Of a stretch of DNA of 64,000 nucleotides, positions 13,384 to 25,861 are shown one piece after another (positions within the stretch are counted from its first letter, which is position 1; each line of letters opens with the position of its first letter). Source of the stretch: Opeltia flavorubescens (lineage: Eukaryota > Ascomycota > Lecanoromycetes > Teloschistales > Teloschistaceae); contig KE546969.1 of the NCBI GenBank assembly GCA_000442125.1, positions 1,302,001-1,366,000 of the forward strand. Reading direction: 5' to 3'. Both the position numbers and the translations under genes were made by a program. The notes under the pieces are model-generated. The model did not search any database. It was not told the origin of the DNA and was given only the letters and a program-made list of their open reading frames with translations.

Positions 13384-14235
13384 ATGAAATCCACACGATC
13401 CTTCTCCTTCTCCATCTTGGCCATTCTTTCCTTCGCCCTCTTTACTGGTACAGAGGCTCGACGTCTGAAACGACTATCTACACAGCTATCGAGCCGCAAC
13501 CAGCCGTTGAATCTGGACAGTTTCCATGTACCTCTGTCAAATGGTAAGCTTTGTCCGTCCAGCGACTGGAAAGAGAGCCTCCGTCATTTCAATCCATGCC
13601 CAAAGTCGTTGTCCTAAATCATGCTCGTGCACATTCTAACGATTACTGGTGCAAGGATTGGCTAATTTAGGTCATTAGGATCCGCCTCGTTGCCAGCTCC
13701 CATAGCCGGTCTCTCACTCAAAGCCATCACACTCGGACGTGGAACCCAGAACTATACCTGTGCCGAGGGTTCTACTGCTGCACCTGTGGCTGTTGGAGCG
13801 AAGGCAGACCTTCTGGATGCTTCGCCACTCCTCCCTCTATTTCCGTCAGCAGAAAGCCAAGCGATCCTGAACCTACTCCCCGAGTATCTCGTTTCCTTCG
13901 ACTTTGCCACCATTGAGAATTCGACTATACCTGTTCTAGGTCGCCACATCTTTGACGCAGCTGGAGTGCCAACTTTCGACCTTGGCACTATCGGGCTTCT
14001 CAAGGCGAAGAAAATCGCCAACATTACCGCGCCCGCAACGGCATGCAAGGGAGCAAACGGCAAAGGCGATGGAGCTGTAGACTGGCTTGCTCTGACTGAC
14101 GTACTTGGGAGCGTCAAACTGAAAGAGGTATACCGAGTTCAGACCGCTGGGGGTAAAGCTCCGAAATCGTGTGGGGGCGGAGCCGCCCATCACATCGAAG
14201 TCCAGTACGCAGCTCAGTACTGGTTCTTTGGGTAA
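13384..14235 (+). CDS. Secreted DUF3455 family protein
   Basis: The product (238 residues) has a signal peptide ending near residue 25 (FALFTGTEA) and then matches the fungal/bacterial DUF3455 family, whose members are extracellular and of unknown function. Exon 1 is 13384-13543 and exon 2 is 13679-14235. The 135-base intron (donor GTAAGC, acceptor TAG) joins LSNG to SASLPAPIAGLSLK in phase. The family segment ALGRGTQNYTC appears here as ITLGRGTQNYTC. Later GAVDWLALTDVLGSVKLKEVYRVQTAGG and a C-terminal HIEVQYAAQYWFFG are typical. Three N-glycosylation sequons are visible (NYT, NST, NIT). A nearby TAG at 13670 is an alternative acceptor but breaks the frame. Confidence 0.88.
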
Positions 14236-14818
14236 GCACCCGTCCGCGGATACAGCAAAGACGAGATGATGGTTCACGACGTCCATGATCAACAATAGAC
14301 GGTGTTTTGTGGTATTACTCCTTCATTACTTTTCTTTATGTATGGCAGCATGGTGGCTTTTTGTGTTTGTGAATGCTCTTCGGTAGCGGCCTGGAGGAAC
14401 AATGTTTGATGTGCAGGAAAGAGAATTTGTGGAAATACCAGGAATACCATGGCATTGCTAAGAAACATAGATCGATGAGCATATTGGAAGAATAAATCAA
14501 CGTCTGCCAAGATACTGCGCAGTAAATTTTCTTAGAAGATTTGTCCATCACAAGGGTTCTTCCCACGATGTTTGGTCGAATCCCATGGTCATCAGGCACA
14601 CCGTGATCGAAACCCGCCCATGCAAGAGCCTAGGGATAATTTGCACAAATTCCCTACTTTGACGATTTCCAAAATAACGTCCATACCGTTGGGTGATACT
14701 GGTGAACGATAAGAGGGAGTACCTGTTAATCTTCATAGAGATATGAGAGGTTGAAAGAACGTGCATGATCAGCATCATTTCCGTAATAATCGACTGACGA
14801 TTCTTGGGGAAGTAAGCT
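14236..14818. other. Intergenic between convergent genes
   Basis: Holds the 3' flanks of the DUF3455 and Iec3 genes. No gene or repeat is recognisable. Confidence 0.5.
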
Positions 14819-16107
14819 CTATGCCATGCCCCCTTCCTCGACCCCCGTTCCGCCTCCACTGCTCGGTCTCCCTCCCCTGCCACCACCTGTGCCAGCCCTT
14901 TTCCTTTTCGTCGTCCGGCTACTCCCTCCCTTCGGCCTATACGGCTCATCCTCCCCCCTCTTCCTCTTCCCGCCTTTTCCAGCTGTCGGCGTTCCTACAC
15001 CTTCCAAACCACCCCCGATTAGGTTCCCCTCATCATCCAGCATCTCGGGTTCCGGCTTCAGAAATGCGCCTGATGGCCTTTCCCGCTTGACATTTCCTCC
15101 TCTCGTACCACTTGAATGAGGCGTATTCGGCTTAGGGCTAGGTTTTGGTTTGCGTTCATGCCCTGGCTCTGCTAGTCCGAGTTCAGAAAGCTGCATGCTA
15201 GCGAAGAGGTCGGGCTTGTGCTTGCGGAGCCAATTGTATGCGCTGACCGGATTTCGAACCGAGAGGTCTTTGTGGCTATCTTTGACGGATTGTGTTTGAT
15301 TTTCCTTCTTAGGAGCAATGGGGAGAGCGATATCATGATCTGTATAGGAGGAAGCAGCAATGGCGGTGTCTAAATTGTTGAGATATGCGTCTTCGTGACT
15401 AGAGCTAAGGTATGTCGGGTTTTCCGATGAAAGGTCAATCAAGGGTGTGTCGAGTGGAACGGATGGGAGGATTGTGTGGGAAACTTGAGTGATGAGGGAT
15501 TCAACGGGTGTGGGGTTGTGAATAAAAGGGTGGAGTTGAGCTTCGATTTCTTGGTAGCGGGCTGGTGATATCTGGCCACGGGAGAACATGAGATGTGCTT
15601 CTTCAAGGTTGGAGACGGCAACACTGGCGGTCATACGCGAAGAACTGGGTGGGTGAGGTTCATCAGGTTCGAGGCTTGGGACCGCGGAAGGAGAAGGTGT
15701 TGGAGAAAGGGCATAGCGGAACGGTGCTGGGACGTTGTCGGAGGCATTGAGATCGTGTAAAAGGTCGAGAAATTGACTGCAGAAACAGAGGTTAATCCTG
15801 AAGCTACCTGTGTGGGAACAAGCACAGGAGGAAGTACTCGAGCTGTTCTTGAAGCCGGTCGGCTATCTGGGCCGTTCGCTGTTCATCTTCGAATAGTGAG
15901 TTCGAATCTCGCATCTTCGCCTTGAAGGCATGTCTAGATTTCAAGTATTTCTTCCTTTGGAGTTTGTCAGCAGCTAATTAATAATGTAACATGAATTATT
16001 GTCAGTACTTGCCTGTAGGACTTGTAGGAAGGTTTCGTCGAATTCTCCACAGGAGGCATTTCGAGCGTGGCTTCAGCAGATATTTCTTGCATGGTCGCGA
16101 TAGACAT
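14819..16107 (-). CDS. iec3: INO80 chromatin remodelling complex subunit Iec3
   Basis: Fungal Iec3-type subunit of the INO80 nucleosome remodeller, 389 residues, nuclear. Exons are 16013-16107, 15838-15954 and 14819-15776. The N-terminal domain reads PSYKSYRKKYLKSRHAFKAKM and continues through DRLQEQLDQFLDLLHDLN, matching the family's helical domain. The middle has SNLEEAHLMFSRGQISPARY, and YNWLRKHKPDLF precedes a basic, disordered tail (GKRKRG, TKRKRAGTGGGRGGR). Intron 1 (15955-16012) uses a GC donor (AG then GCAAGT) and is required by phase and sequence. Intron 2 (15777-15837) is GT-AG with branch ATTAAC. The family assignment rests on the N-terminal domain; the tail could bind DNA but that is inferred. 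Confidence 0.85.
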
Positions 16108-16742
16108 ATTGAAAGAATCGAGCTCATTGGCAGTTATTTCATGACGGATTCACGCTAGGTTTCATGTAGGAAATACAAGAAATCAAGAGTATGAATCGCG
16201 AAACTCAAAACCGGCACGTGATTTAATGCCAAGCCTGAATACTCTACTCAGCAGGGCCTACTGCGTACAGAGATCACGGTATCAACATGGACGGCGAAAG
16301 GGTGCGTCAAATGTAATGCCTACAAAGGTGATCCTATTCCTCACTAGTAGAGCGAGAACAATCGACTGCGTGCGATATCCATCTTAAGTCCCTTGCTATC
16401 GTATCAGGGCGATCTAATATGCTGCTCATTGCACACCCCTATCTCTCTTAATTAATTTTACTTTTATCGACTTACACTGCAACCTTCATCATAATTTCAT
16501 ATCTATACTGTATGATCTTTTGGTGAAGCGTGGAGTCTAATCTGGCGGGGAAGCAAATGGTTCCTCTACAAAGCTAACGGATTAAAAATATTACTCTCAT
16601 GTTAAAGCACGAAAGAGGAAACATGGAAGATTAAAACTCCAATACCTTATAAAGTAGTCGATATTGGATTCACTGTTGAAAGCTCGAGAGTATAGAAATC
16701 AATACAACTGCGTTCAAATCAGAGATAAGCAAGCCGACCTAA
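16108..16742. other. Intergenic, promoter of Iec3 and 3' flank of the kinase
   Basis: AT-rich region with no recognisable gene. It must contain the Iec3 promoter and kinase terminator, both on the minus strand. Confidence 0.5.
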
Positions 16743-18065
16743 TTAAATCTTGTTCGGTCCCATCGAATCGTCTAGAACAGCATCTACATCCCTCTTCCAC
16801 TGCTCTACTGTACTTCTATTTTCCACGCTCTTTTCAAGCGCGCCTTTCAGGCAACGGTCTACAGTTTTTCCCTTCATGATTCTTGTCCCTCCGTCCTGTC
16901 TCGCAAAATCTAATGCCCTTCCTTCGCACCTCATGGCTCGCTTCAGCATCTCTATACCAGTATATGGGCTCGTCCCAATAGCTGCAACAAGTAAAGTGAC
17001 GCCGAGGGCGTAGACATCAGCTGCCATAGTAGCGACGGCGCCTGCGCTACGCAAGGAAGTAAATAACTCAGGGGAGGTGAAGTCGGGGGTTAAGGCCGAG
17101 AGTTGCTGGGGTTGATCCTCATCGTTCCCATTGTGGCCACAGAGGATGCGCGACGAGGAGAAATCGCAATACAACGCCGTGTGCGCCTCAGATAAGTCAT
17201 CACTGTTAGGGCGGAGGAGTATATTGGCGGGTTTTATATCGCCGTGGATGCAAGATCTGCCGTGAAGAAATGCAAGGCCATCGATGAGCTGACTGGCCAA
17301 GCTCTGCCATTCCCGACTTCCGCACACGGGATCGAACATGGTTCTCCCAGACAAATTGAGACGCGCAGTTTGAAGACACGACTTGGCATATGTGTCGAGA
17401 TTAAGGGGAACGGCATCCATAACGAGGTTTTGAGAACCGTCATAGCCATGGAAAGGGACGAGGTAGCGGGATGCGTGAATGGAAGAGTGAAGGTAAGTTA
17501 GGATGCGAGCTTCTTGGTATAAGATATTGCGGGCATCTCTTCGAGCAGCAGCCTTGACAGCCAGCAATCGAGAGTTGGCAGGCTTGCTGGGACTACTGGC
17601 GGGTGATGTAGGAGGTGTGGGGATTGCAGACGTTTGACATGGTAAGCACTCCGTCGCTCGAAATACAGTGCTCCAAGCGCCACGGCCGAGTTCCCTGGAG
17701 CCTGCTGAGTCCTGAAGCTGATATCTTTTGGTATAAGTCCGCGGCACTATCTTCTCCCAGGGAAGCATCTCCTCGGTCGTCGGCGTCACGGAGGTCCCGC
17801 GTCCCATAGTTGCATCGCTGATCGTCATGCCTGCAATGCCGTGTGTGTCACGCTCAAGATTTTCCAGGCCTGAGCTTGTCGTGGTACTTGTGATATCGGG
17901 GCGTAAAGGGGTCAAAGGTGGCGTGAGACTCATCGAATCCAGCTTCTCGTTGAGTGGCGTCTCTGGAGTACTTGATGCTTTTGCTGCGGCAAGATTGCTA
18001 ATCGATAGGGTCTCCTTGGGGTTTTGGAGTTGGATGTTTAAGGTGCATTTGTCAGACGGATGCAT
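16743..18065 (-). CDS. Atypical Ser/Thr protein kinase domain protein
   Basis: Single-exon protein of 440 residues from the start MHPSDKCTLN at 18065; an upstream in-frame ATG at 18125 would add a hydrophobic stretch and is less likely. The first 110 residues are Ser/Thr/Pro-rich. The kinase domain shows a glycine loop (LGRGAWSTVF, about residues 126-135), the VAIK-type lysine in LLAVKAA (K171), and a catalytic loop HGDIKPANILL (D276). The metal-binding position is CDFSSSR (D301), with DFS in place of DFG, then TSPEL in place of APE and DVYALGVTLLVA. Lysine and both aspartates are kept, so activity is possible. The insertion of 23 residues between the glycine loop and the lysine is rich in Pro/Ser. 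No specific kinase family is recognised; the substrate is unknown. Confidence 0.82.
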   Translation of the reverse strand: MHPSDKCTLNIQLQNPKETLSISNLAAAKASSTPETPLNEKLDSMSLTPPLTPLRPDITSTTTSSGLENLERDTHGIAGMTISDATMGRGTSVTPTTEEMLPWEKIVPRTYTKRYQLQDSAGSRELGRGAWSTVFRATECLPCQTSAIPTPPTSPASSPSKPANSRLLAVKAAARRDARNILYQEARILTYLHSSIHASRYLVPFHGYDGSQNLVMDAVPLNLDTYAKSCLQTARLNLSGRTMFDPVCGSREWQSLASQLIDGLAFLHGRSCIHGDIKPANILLRPNSDDLSEAHTALYCDFSSSRILCGHNGNDEDQPQQLSALTPDFTSPELFTSLRSAGAVATMAADVYALGVTLLVAAIGTSPYTGIEMLKRAMRCEGRALDFARQDGGTRIMKGKTVDRCLKGALEKSVENRSTVEQWKRDVDAVLDDSMGPNKI

Positions 18066-19236
18066 TATGCAAGTCAGAAAGTGGGAGAGTATTATGAAGG
18101 AAAGATGGAAAGGTCTATGGGTCAATTATATATCCAAGCAGCGTTCTATGTGGAAAGGAGACAACGGAGATGAATGAGAGGAAAATTCAGATATAAGAGA
18201 AAGTTTTACAAAATGAAGCAGCCGAAAAGAGGACATGGCGGTGCGGGTGGTCATCAACCCTGGTCGATTGGATCTAATTGACTCTCGCAACTGCCTCTTT
18301 CTGATAGCTGATAAGCGAGCACGAATGACAACGCGAGATGGTTTTGTACAAGCAGACAACGCGAATGAAACTTCAAGAGCGTGCACATGGTTGGGGTCAT
18401 TTACGGAGTACATCTCTGTCTTCTGGAGGGGTACGTCAGTATGTAGACTAAGAGTTGATGTTCGATGTCGAGGCACGTGGAATGTTCTCATCCGGTAGTT
18501 GGCGACGACGGATGATGGGCACTTCGGAGCGAACCGCTAGCCCTGCATCTCGCTTCCGCCATCCCGAGCAAGCCGATGCCCTCCCAAGTCTCTACATTCG
18601 GGCATGGCCATCAACCTTTTCTGGCTTGGTGTAAATTGCATTTATCTCAAAAGGAAATAGAATGACTGAAGCATGGAGTAACCTTGGCTTTCTGTGTGCC
18701 TCCTTCGCCTATTCCGGGAAGCTGATCTAGTGGAGTTCGTTGCAGCGGTTGAGGAGTAAGGCGATCAATGGAATTTGGATGAGATATGCACCGGGACCCA
18801 ATCATCTGCATGTAACGCGCAACCGAACATGAGATGAACGAGTGAACTGCCAGTTGTTGGAAACTTAGCAATTCGCTAATGGTTGATTGATCGCAATGAC
18901 TTAATGCGATTGAAGCGATGATTAATGAGACAATTTCAGATTTGAGGGCTGGTGAATGAATAGTTTTTAATGTTGGTATTATCAAGAAGGTCAAAAATAC
19001 AAGGGCCAAGAACATAACAATAAGTGAGCTGAAAGCTTCAATTCAAGCAGGATTTCACATATAATGTCAAGATCAACGGTAGGGTCTGGTTCCTTTCGAG
19101 GGGGGATGTCCATCGAGGCGCCGTAGGCTGCAGCGTTCACTAGGCTTCCAGGTATTATTCATCGTCCGCAATAACTTCCTCATTTCTTTCTCTCCTTTAC
19201 ATCCACGTGAAGAAAAATAAAGAAGAAGAGATAGAA
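18066..19236. promoter_or_regulatory. Divergent intergenic region, kinase / dioxygenase
   Basis: Holds promoters of the kinase (minus) and the dioxygenase (plus). No additional gene is recognisable; the short frames on both strands lack motifs. Confidence 0.5.
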
Positions 19237-20056
19237 ATGCCACAGTCTTCTTTCACGCTCCCCGGGGACTTCCTTTCTGAGCCCGCACCCAATATCCAGC
19301 TCCAGAGAATTGATTTCACCAAGACACCACTACCAGAATACAAAGAACTCTACGCAGTCATCCTCGACAATGTCCTTACCAAATCCGAGTGCGAGGACCT
19401 TATCCGTGCCACCGAGGCTCGCACCGGCGGGCAATGGGAACCCGCGATGGTCAATGTCGGCGGAGGGCGGCAGAAGCTTATTACAGATACCAGAAACTGC
19501 GGCCGTATTATCTGGGATGACCGGAATGTTGTTGCAAAGATATGGGACCGGGTGAAGGAATCCTTGCCCGAGATTCATTCCCTGAAAGGCATGCCTCATG
19601 TCACCGGTTACGGGCCTGTCAAGAGAGGTGAAACTTTGGTCATGACGAGGCTAAATGAGCGCATGAGGTTCTTAAAGTACACCGAGGGGCAGTACTTTCG
19701 ACGCAAGTGAAACCAATGGGGCTTGCACGGCTATGATGAAGCTGATTATCCCAGATCATTGTGATGGGAGCTACGTTACTCCAGACGGAAAAGAAATATC
19801 CTATTACACCCTCCACCTATATCTGAACGAGCCTGAACTGAAAACGGAAAGTCAGCACGGTGGGGGCGGAGCTACGAGGTTTCATTCCTTGTCCTGGGAT
19901 GACGAGAAGTACTTTGATGTTGAGCCCAAGGTCGGCAGGGTACTTATATTCCAGCACCGGGATCTGCTGCACTCTGGCGACGACATCATTAAAGGGACCA
20001 AGTATACATTACGGACGGATCTGATGTACACCAAAGCTGCAGAAGAAGAGATGTAA
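19237..20056 (+). CDS. 2-oxoglutarate/Fe(II) dioxygenase, prolyl 4-hydroxylase-like
   Basis: The protein (255 residues) is a P4Hc-type dioxygenase, a family that hydroxylates proline or other side chains using 2-oxoglutarate, O2 and Fe(II). Exon 1 is 19237-19702 and exon 2 is 19755-20056. The intron 19703-19754 has a GC donor (C then GCAAGT), branch GCTGAT and acceptor CAG; splicing restores YFRHHCDGSY. Iron ligands are predicted as H157 and D159 (HCD) and H228 (LLHSGDD), with K238 or R242 (GTKYTLRTDLMY) for 2-oxoglutarate. The start MPQSSF at 19237 is chosen over the in-frame Met at 19207, which would add only a lysine-rich leader. No signal peptide is present, so a cytosolic or nuclear location is inferred. 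The substrate is unknown. Confidence 0.9.
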
Positions 20057-20165
20057 TTCTATTAATGTAACATCATGCCAGATCCTATGCTTTACTCCAT
20101 TTCCAAATGCAAATGTTGTACAATATGGCCGATCCTCTAGGAGGTGCGATCGACCTCGTGGCTTC

Positions 20166-20819
20166 TCAGTCGCATCTACCATCTTTCCATCCTGTCCGCC
20201 ATCTCTCTTCCCACTTCCCGCAATCAAACTCTTGCTTTCCCAATTTCCTATTGACCTCATTGTGGGCCTCACACATCCATCGCCCGAGGCCCGATCTACC
20301 TTCAACCCTTGGCTCATTCCCCTTCCTCGCCATCCATTCCTGGAAATCTTCTGCGCAGACCCAACATGGATACAGCTTCCCAAAGAGCCCTAGAAATTGG
20401 CGCATTTCGCTTTGCTGCGTGGGCGAAGCACGAGGAGGATATGAGGCGGAGATAGTATGAAGCAAAGTCCATGTGCTGCGGCCCAGCTCCTCTACATCTG
20501 GAGGGCAGTCTGACGGTGGAACGACGGAGGTGGTATTGAGAGCTAGAGGGGAGGACTTTGCTGCCGTGACCGATGATTCATCCTTGGAGATGCTCTTCTT
20601 CATCATCGCAGCCCAGTCGGCGGAAGAGGTACAGGTGCGGCATCTGTAGCTGAGGATAAGCTATACCCTCCAGGACGTGTGAACTGCATGTGGTATTTAC
20701 GGTTTGCCATCCTTTCCTAACACGACACCTTTTGGAAGCTTGTCCCCTTCTCCTTGTTGTTGCGTAGTCCCAGTCTGGGATTTCGTGTTCTTGATAGCAT
20801 CAGAAAAGATTTTGTCCAT
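20166..20819 (-). CDS. ERV1: Mitochondrial FAD-linked sulfhydryl oxidase Erv1
   Basis: Erv1 reoxidises Mia40 in the intermembrane space during disulfide-relay import and passes electrons to cytochrome c. There are two exons, 20701-20819 and 20166-20643, with a 57-base intron (donor GTAAAT, acceptor CAG) joining DGKP to CRTC; total 198 residues, close to the yeast 189. The N-terminal shuttle pair is C41-x2-C44 (CRTC). The FAD domain begins ELGRSTWTLLHTISASYP, and the active-site pair is C133-x2-C136 (YPCWVC). The structural cysteines are C164 (RWMCEAHNEVN) and C181 (FDCGKWEERW). The start is fixed because the frame is closed by a stop upstream of ATG 20819. The gene is convergent with the dioxygenase, 109 bases away. 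Confidence 0.96.
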
Positions 20820-21150
20820 GCCTTTGCGAGGCGCATCGTGAAGAAGATCAATTCAAGACAAAATATTTCATTCGGCTCCTACGGAGTTTGACTAATTCTC
20901 TGGTGCCTACTTCTAGGCACGTCATGCCGAAATAAGATGCAGCATAAGGCCTAGGCTCGCCGCTAGAACAACCTCTACTCTCTAGAAACAACGGCTTTCG
21001 CCAGGGTATGTACCATGGTTGTCTCAATATTGTCTGCATGGTTGAATCCGTGATTCAATCCCGGACCTCGGATGATATCATATACTACTATACTAAGTAT
21101 GCCCTATGAAACCACCCATTCTTCATTCTCGTTTCAATTATGATGCCACC
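20820..21150. promoter_or_regulatory. Divergent promoter region, ERV1 / HEM4
   Basis: A 331-base region between divergent genes for a mitochondrial oxidase and a heme enzyme. No other feature is recognisable; a GATTCAATCCCG box near 21050 looks like a tRNA T-arm but no cloverleaf surrounds it. Confidence 0.45.
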
Positions 21151-22188
21151 ATGACGGCTACAATCAATGGCGCGACCTCTTCCATCCCCATCTTTCTCCT
21201 CAAGAACCCTTCAAGTGGACATGAAGACCCTTACACTATCTGTCTTGCTTCCAATCCCCCTGCCCTCAACTCCACCTACCAGCCTGTCTACGTCCCTGTT
21301 TTAGAGCATCAATTCTACATCGAGCCTATCCTAACCATTCTCGACTCTCTTCTCGAGGATGGAGACACCCACGTCCCAGTTCCTGCTTTCCCCTTTGGCG
21401 GCTTCGTCTTCACTTCTCAGCGCGCCGTCGAAGCTTTTGCTTCTGCCATCTCTCAATTTAATTCGAAAGCCAATGTCCACAAATCTAGTCCAGGAAATCT
21501 AACATTAGAGCGCCTTAGACACTTGACTATCCCGCTTTACGCTGTTGGTCCTGCCACAGCCCTCTCGCTTGAAATTATCGTAAAAGAGTACCTACCTAAT
21601 TGCTCAATCTGTGGGGGAGAAGATGCAGGTTCAGCAGAGATACTAGCGGACGTGATACTAAAAGACTACATTACTCCCTACGACGAGCTTGCAAACGAGG
21701 CAGTAGACGAAACAAATGTAGAAAAGAAAAAGAAGAAGAAACCCCTTCTCTTCCTCACAGGTGCCAAACATCGGGACATCATCCCTGTCAAACTCACCTC
21801 TGCGCCCTCCGACCACAGAATCGACGTTGAAGAACTAATTGTATACGCATCGACGGAATCGCAGTCATTTGCTTCCGCCATTTCCACGGCCCTTGAGACT
21901 ACCATCGCCGCGCCGATGCAATGGGTCGTCATCTTCTCACCCATGGCCGGAGAAACATTACTGCGTGCTCTCGGCTGGTTAAACGAAGAATCTAGAAGGA
22001 TCCATGGACCAGAGCATCCATGCTGGATTGATAGGAAGACATTTATTGCTAGCATTGGACCCACGACAAGAGATTACATGAGCAAGACGTTTGGGTTCGA
22101 AGTCGATGTTTGCGCCGGGAAACCGAGTCCCGAGGGCGTGAGGCGGGGGATCGAGGAGTTCTTGCGGAGGAAAGGATTGGTGCCTTGA
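21151..22188 (+). CDS. HEM4: Uroporphyrinogen-III synthase
   Basis: HEM4 closes hydroxymethylbilane to uroporphyrinogen III in heme synthesis, in the cytosol. The single exon encodes 345 residues from MTATINGATSSIPIFLLKNP; an earlier in-frame ATG at 21106 would add 15 residues. The two-domain HemD fold is recognisable: FGGFVFTSQRAVEAFASAI in domain 1, then LYAVGPATALSL, FLTGAKHRDIIPVKL, WVVIFSPMAGETLLRAL and FIASIGPTTRDYMSKTFG in domain 2, with a C-terminal PSPEGVRRGIEEFLR. A KKKKKK-type run (EKKKKKKPLLFLTG) lies in the middle, coded by an A/G-rich stretch. Sequence conservation in this family is low, but the order of blocks is typical of fungal HEM4. Confidence 0.95.
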   Translation: MTATINGATSSIPIFLLKNPSSGHEDPYTICLASNPPALNSTYQPVYVPVLEHQFYIEPILTILDSLLEDGDTHVPVPAFPFGGFVFTSQRAVEAFASAISQFNSKANVHKSSPGNLTLERLRHLTIPLYAVGPATALSLEIIVKEYLPNCSICGGEDAGSAEILADVILKDYITPYDELANEAVDETNVEKKKKKKPLLFLTGAKHRDIIPVKLTSAPSDHRIDVEELIVYASTESQSFASAISTALETTIAAPMQWVVIFSPMAGETLLRALGWLNEESRRIHGPEHPCWIDRKTFIASIGPTTRDYMSKTFGFEVDVCAGKPSPEGVRRGIEEFLRRKGLVP

Positions 22189-23083
22189 TGATGACCGTTG
22201 TCGATTGCTTTTTACCCAAAATCCACAAGATCATCAGCAGCGGTGCTCAACGTCTGTTCAAGCTGTGGAAAAATAATAGGAAGGGTTGAGAGCCTCGAGC
22301 TAGATTTCTTCATGAATCCATGATGGGGGAGAATGAGACGACTATGTTTGAACTGACGTTTTCGTCAGTGTACGCTTTGCGTTGGATGGAAAACTTCGGT
22401 TCCTCGAAATTAGGACCAGGAGAGACGTATACTCTTCATGATATGAGAGTGTGAAGCGAAAACAAAGACGGATCGTCGTAGTGCGTAGTAGTGTGAGGTT
22501 TGTAGGGCTAAGAGATAGTGGGCGAGAAGATGAAGGATGGCAACGGTGGCGGACAAGCATTAAGAGAAGGTCAAGATGACGATATATCCTCATTCAAGTG
22601 GAACTAGCACGTTTTCATGGTCAAATAGGGAAATCATGAAAAGAATACATCTAAGCATGCAATCTCAAGTCGTTTTCTCATGTGCAAATATATCATTTGG
22701 AAAAGCTATTATAAGCTTTGTTACACGTAAATCTAACATAACTTACCGGCCTTCCTGATATCCTTGCACTTCGTCATGTAAAATGTTAAAGTTCCCTGAT
22801 GTAGAGCTCTCGAGCTCCATATATAGCAAGAGCACGAATGAAAGAAGCCTACAATGACTCCTAGATAAGACCCCATACATGCCAGGATTTGTATGCAAGT
22901 GCTACGTCCATTCCGCCCTAAGTTAAGGCCCATATCAAGTGAGCTAAGAGATATTGTTCTCCATATTTGACCAAGGGAAACCCGGTATTAGCCTGAAAAC
23001 CGTCGAGACCCAAGACTGGAAAAGGAGACATGAGTGTCTATGATCCGTGGCAAAAATGAGTTGCAATGTTTCAAGAATGCTGA
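22189..23083. other. Intergenic between convergent genes
   Basis: 3' flanks of HEM4 and the MAP kinase. AT-rich; no gene recognised. Confidence 0.5.
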
Positions 23084-24387
<1,304 letters not shown>

Positions 24388-25861
24388 GGCAAGAGTTCAC
24401 TTGGGACCAGGTTGAAGGTTGAGAAATGATGTTGAAGTAACGAGGAAGGAGTTGTGTTGTGTAGACCCAAAGCGTATGTGACGTTGATTGATCTGACCGC
24501 TTCTTAAGCTGTTAGCAATTATAACCAGACGCCGTTTGATCAGCAATGAATGACAAGCTCTGTGTCTGAGCCTGCTGTCCAACGTGGTACTGCATAAAGG
24601 GAATGTGCAGCCGGAGAATTTTTCTCAAAGGTTGAATGACCTCNTAGGAGGAAAAAATAGAAATACATTTGCAACATTTCATTTGCAACCAATGCTCCGG
24701 AAACTGCTCCGGAGATCAAATAAGGGTCAATCGTGGCGGTGGACTTTGTGATGAGGTATGAATCCACTGCCATGCAAAAGTTCCAGACTTACCGATGCGG
24801 AACAGCCTTTCTGTGGTAGGTGTTGTACTGCACTTAGAGAAATTCAAGATAGGACAATGAGACTCGGACTCGAATGAGGTAGTAGGGTGGTTGTAAAGAT
24901 TGATTTTCAGTGAGTGCGAGCTCAAAAGCGCTGCTCCAGACTGGTATGGTATCCTCTGTGATCACGAAGGTAGCTTTTTCGACCTTGGACTTGTGCTCTT
25001 TCCTGACAATGATTGTAAGGTCCGATGCAAATCGTATTGCTGTAGAGTCCTATTGTCTCTGCGAGCAATTAAGGATGAAGTTCTGAATGAAGGCTGCGGG
25101 GAGAGATAAGAATCAGTGAATGCTCAGTATTCATCATCAAGTTGGATAAATGCATACACCTTTCCTCAGCGCTTCATGCAGGCACAGCCCGATGTCAAAA
25201 TGGTACCTGAGACTGTGCTCCGCGCTTAATGCTGGCGCAGATGCGGAGTGGCCGGAGGTAATGAGATGGCAGTAATCATGCGCATGCGTGGACGAAGGTG
25301 TTTTGAGAGAAGATAGAAGGACTGATCCGTCTAGCAATCAAGTTATAGCTTCTCAGGGGGTACAAGATGTAGCTGCGCGACATTGAAGGCTGCATAGGGA
25401 CTCACTCATTACGGTTGCGGTCTTTGTGGTCGAGAAGCTAGTGGTGGGGTGACAATGAGCGGATGAGGTAAGGCGTGAATAGGATGAATGGTCGCTGCGT
25501 GACATTTCATATTATTGTTATTCAATAATGTGGGGCCCTTATTCCAACGGCCCTAGGCTGTTCTTGGATAACATAAAACCTATCCATTCATCTTGAAACA
25601 CCCTCAGCCTTTGCCACTCCAACACACATACAACGTGATCTCACATGCTGAAAGTAGCACTGCCACATCGTGATTGGGAAGGAGCGAAAGCAGTTGACAC
25701 GTCGGCGCATTGTCGACCNAGTAGCGTGAGCCCAAAGAAGAGTCTATCTCTTGTCATAGAGATGCATCTTCAGTAGAATGAACGTATTATTGTTACATCT
25801 AAAGCTCTCTCATTGTGCAACCTGATTTCTCATTAGCATTGCTTCAATAGTTTTTCTTCAC
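24388..25861. other. Gene-poor intergenic region
   Basis: Contains the MAP kinase promoter on its left and the Sec24 3' flank on its right. N bases at 24644 and 25719. Short open frames show no motif; no gene supported. Confidence 0.5.

Noticed and set aside
15895-15915. tRNA-like GTTCGAATC word
   Set aside because: Lies inside the coding sequence of Iec3 exon 2 and no cloverleaf can be drawn around it.
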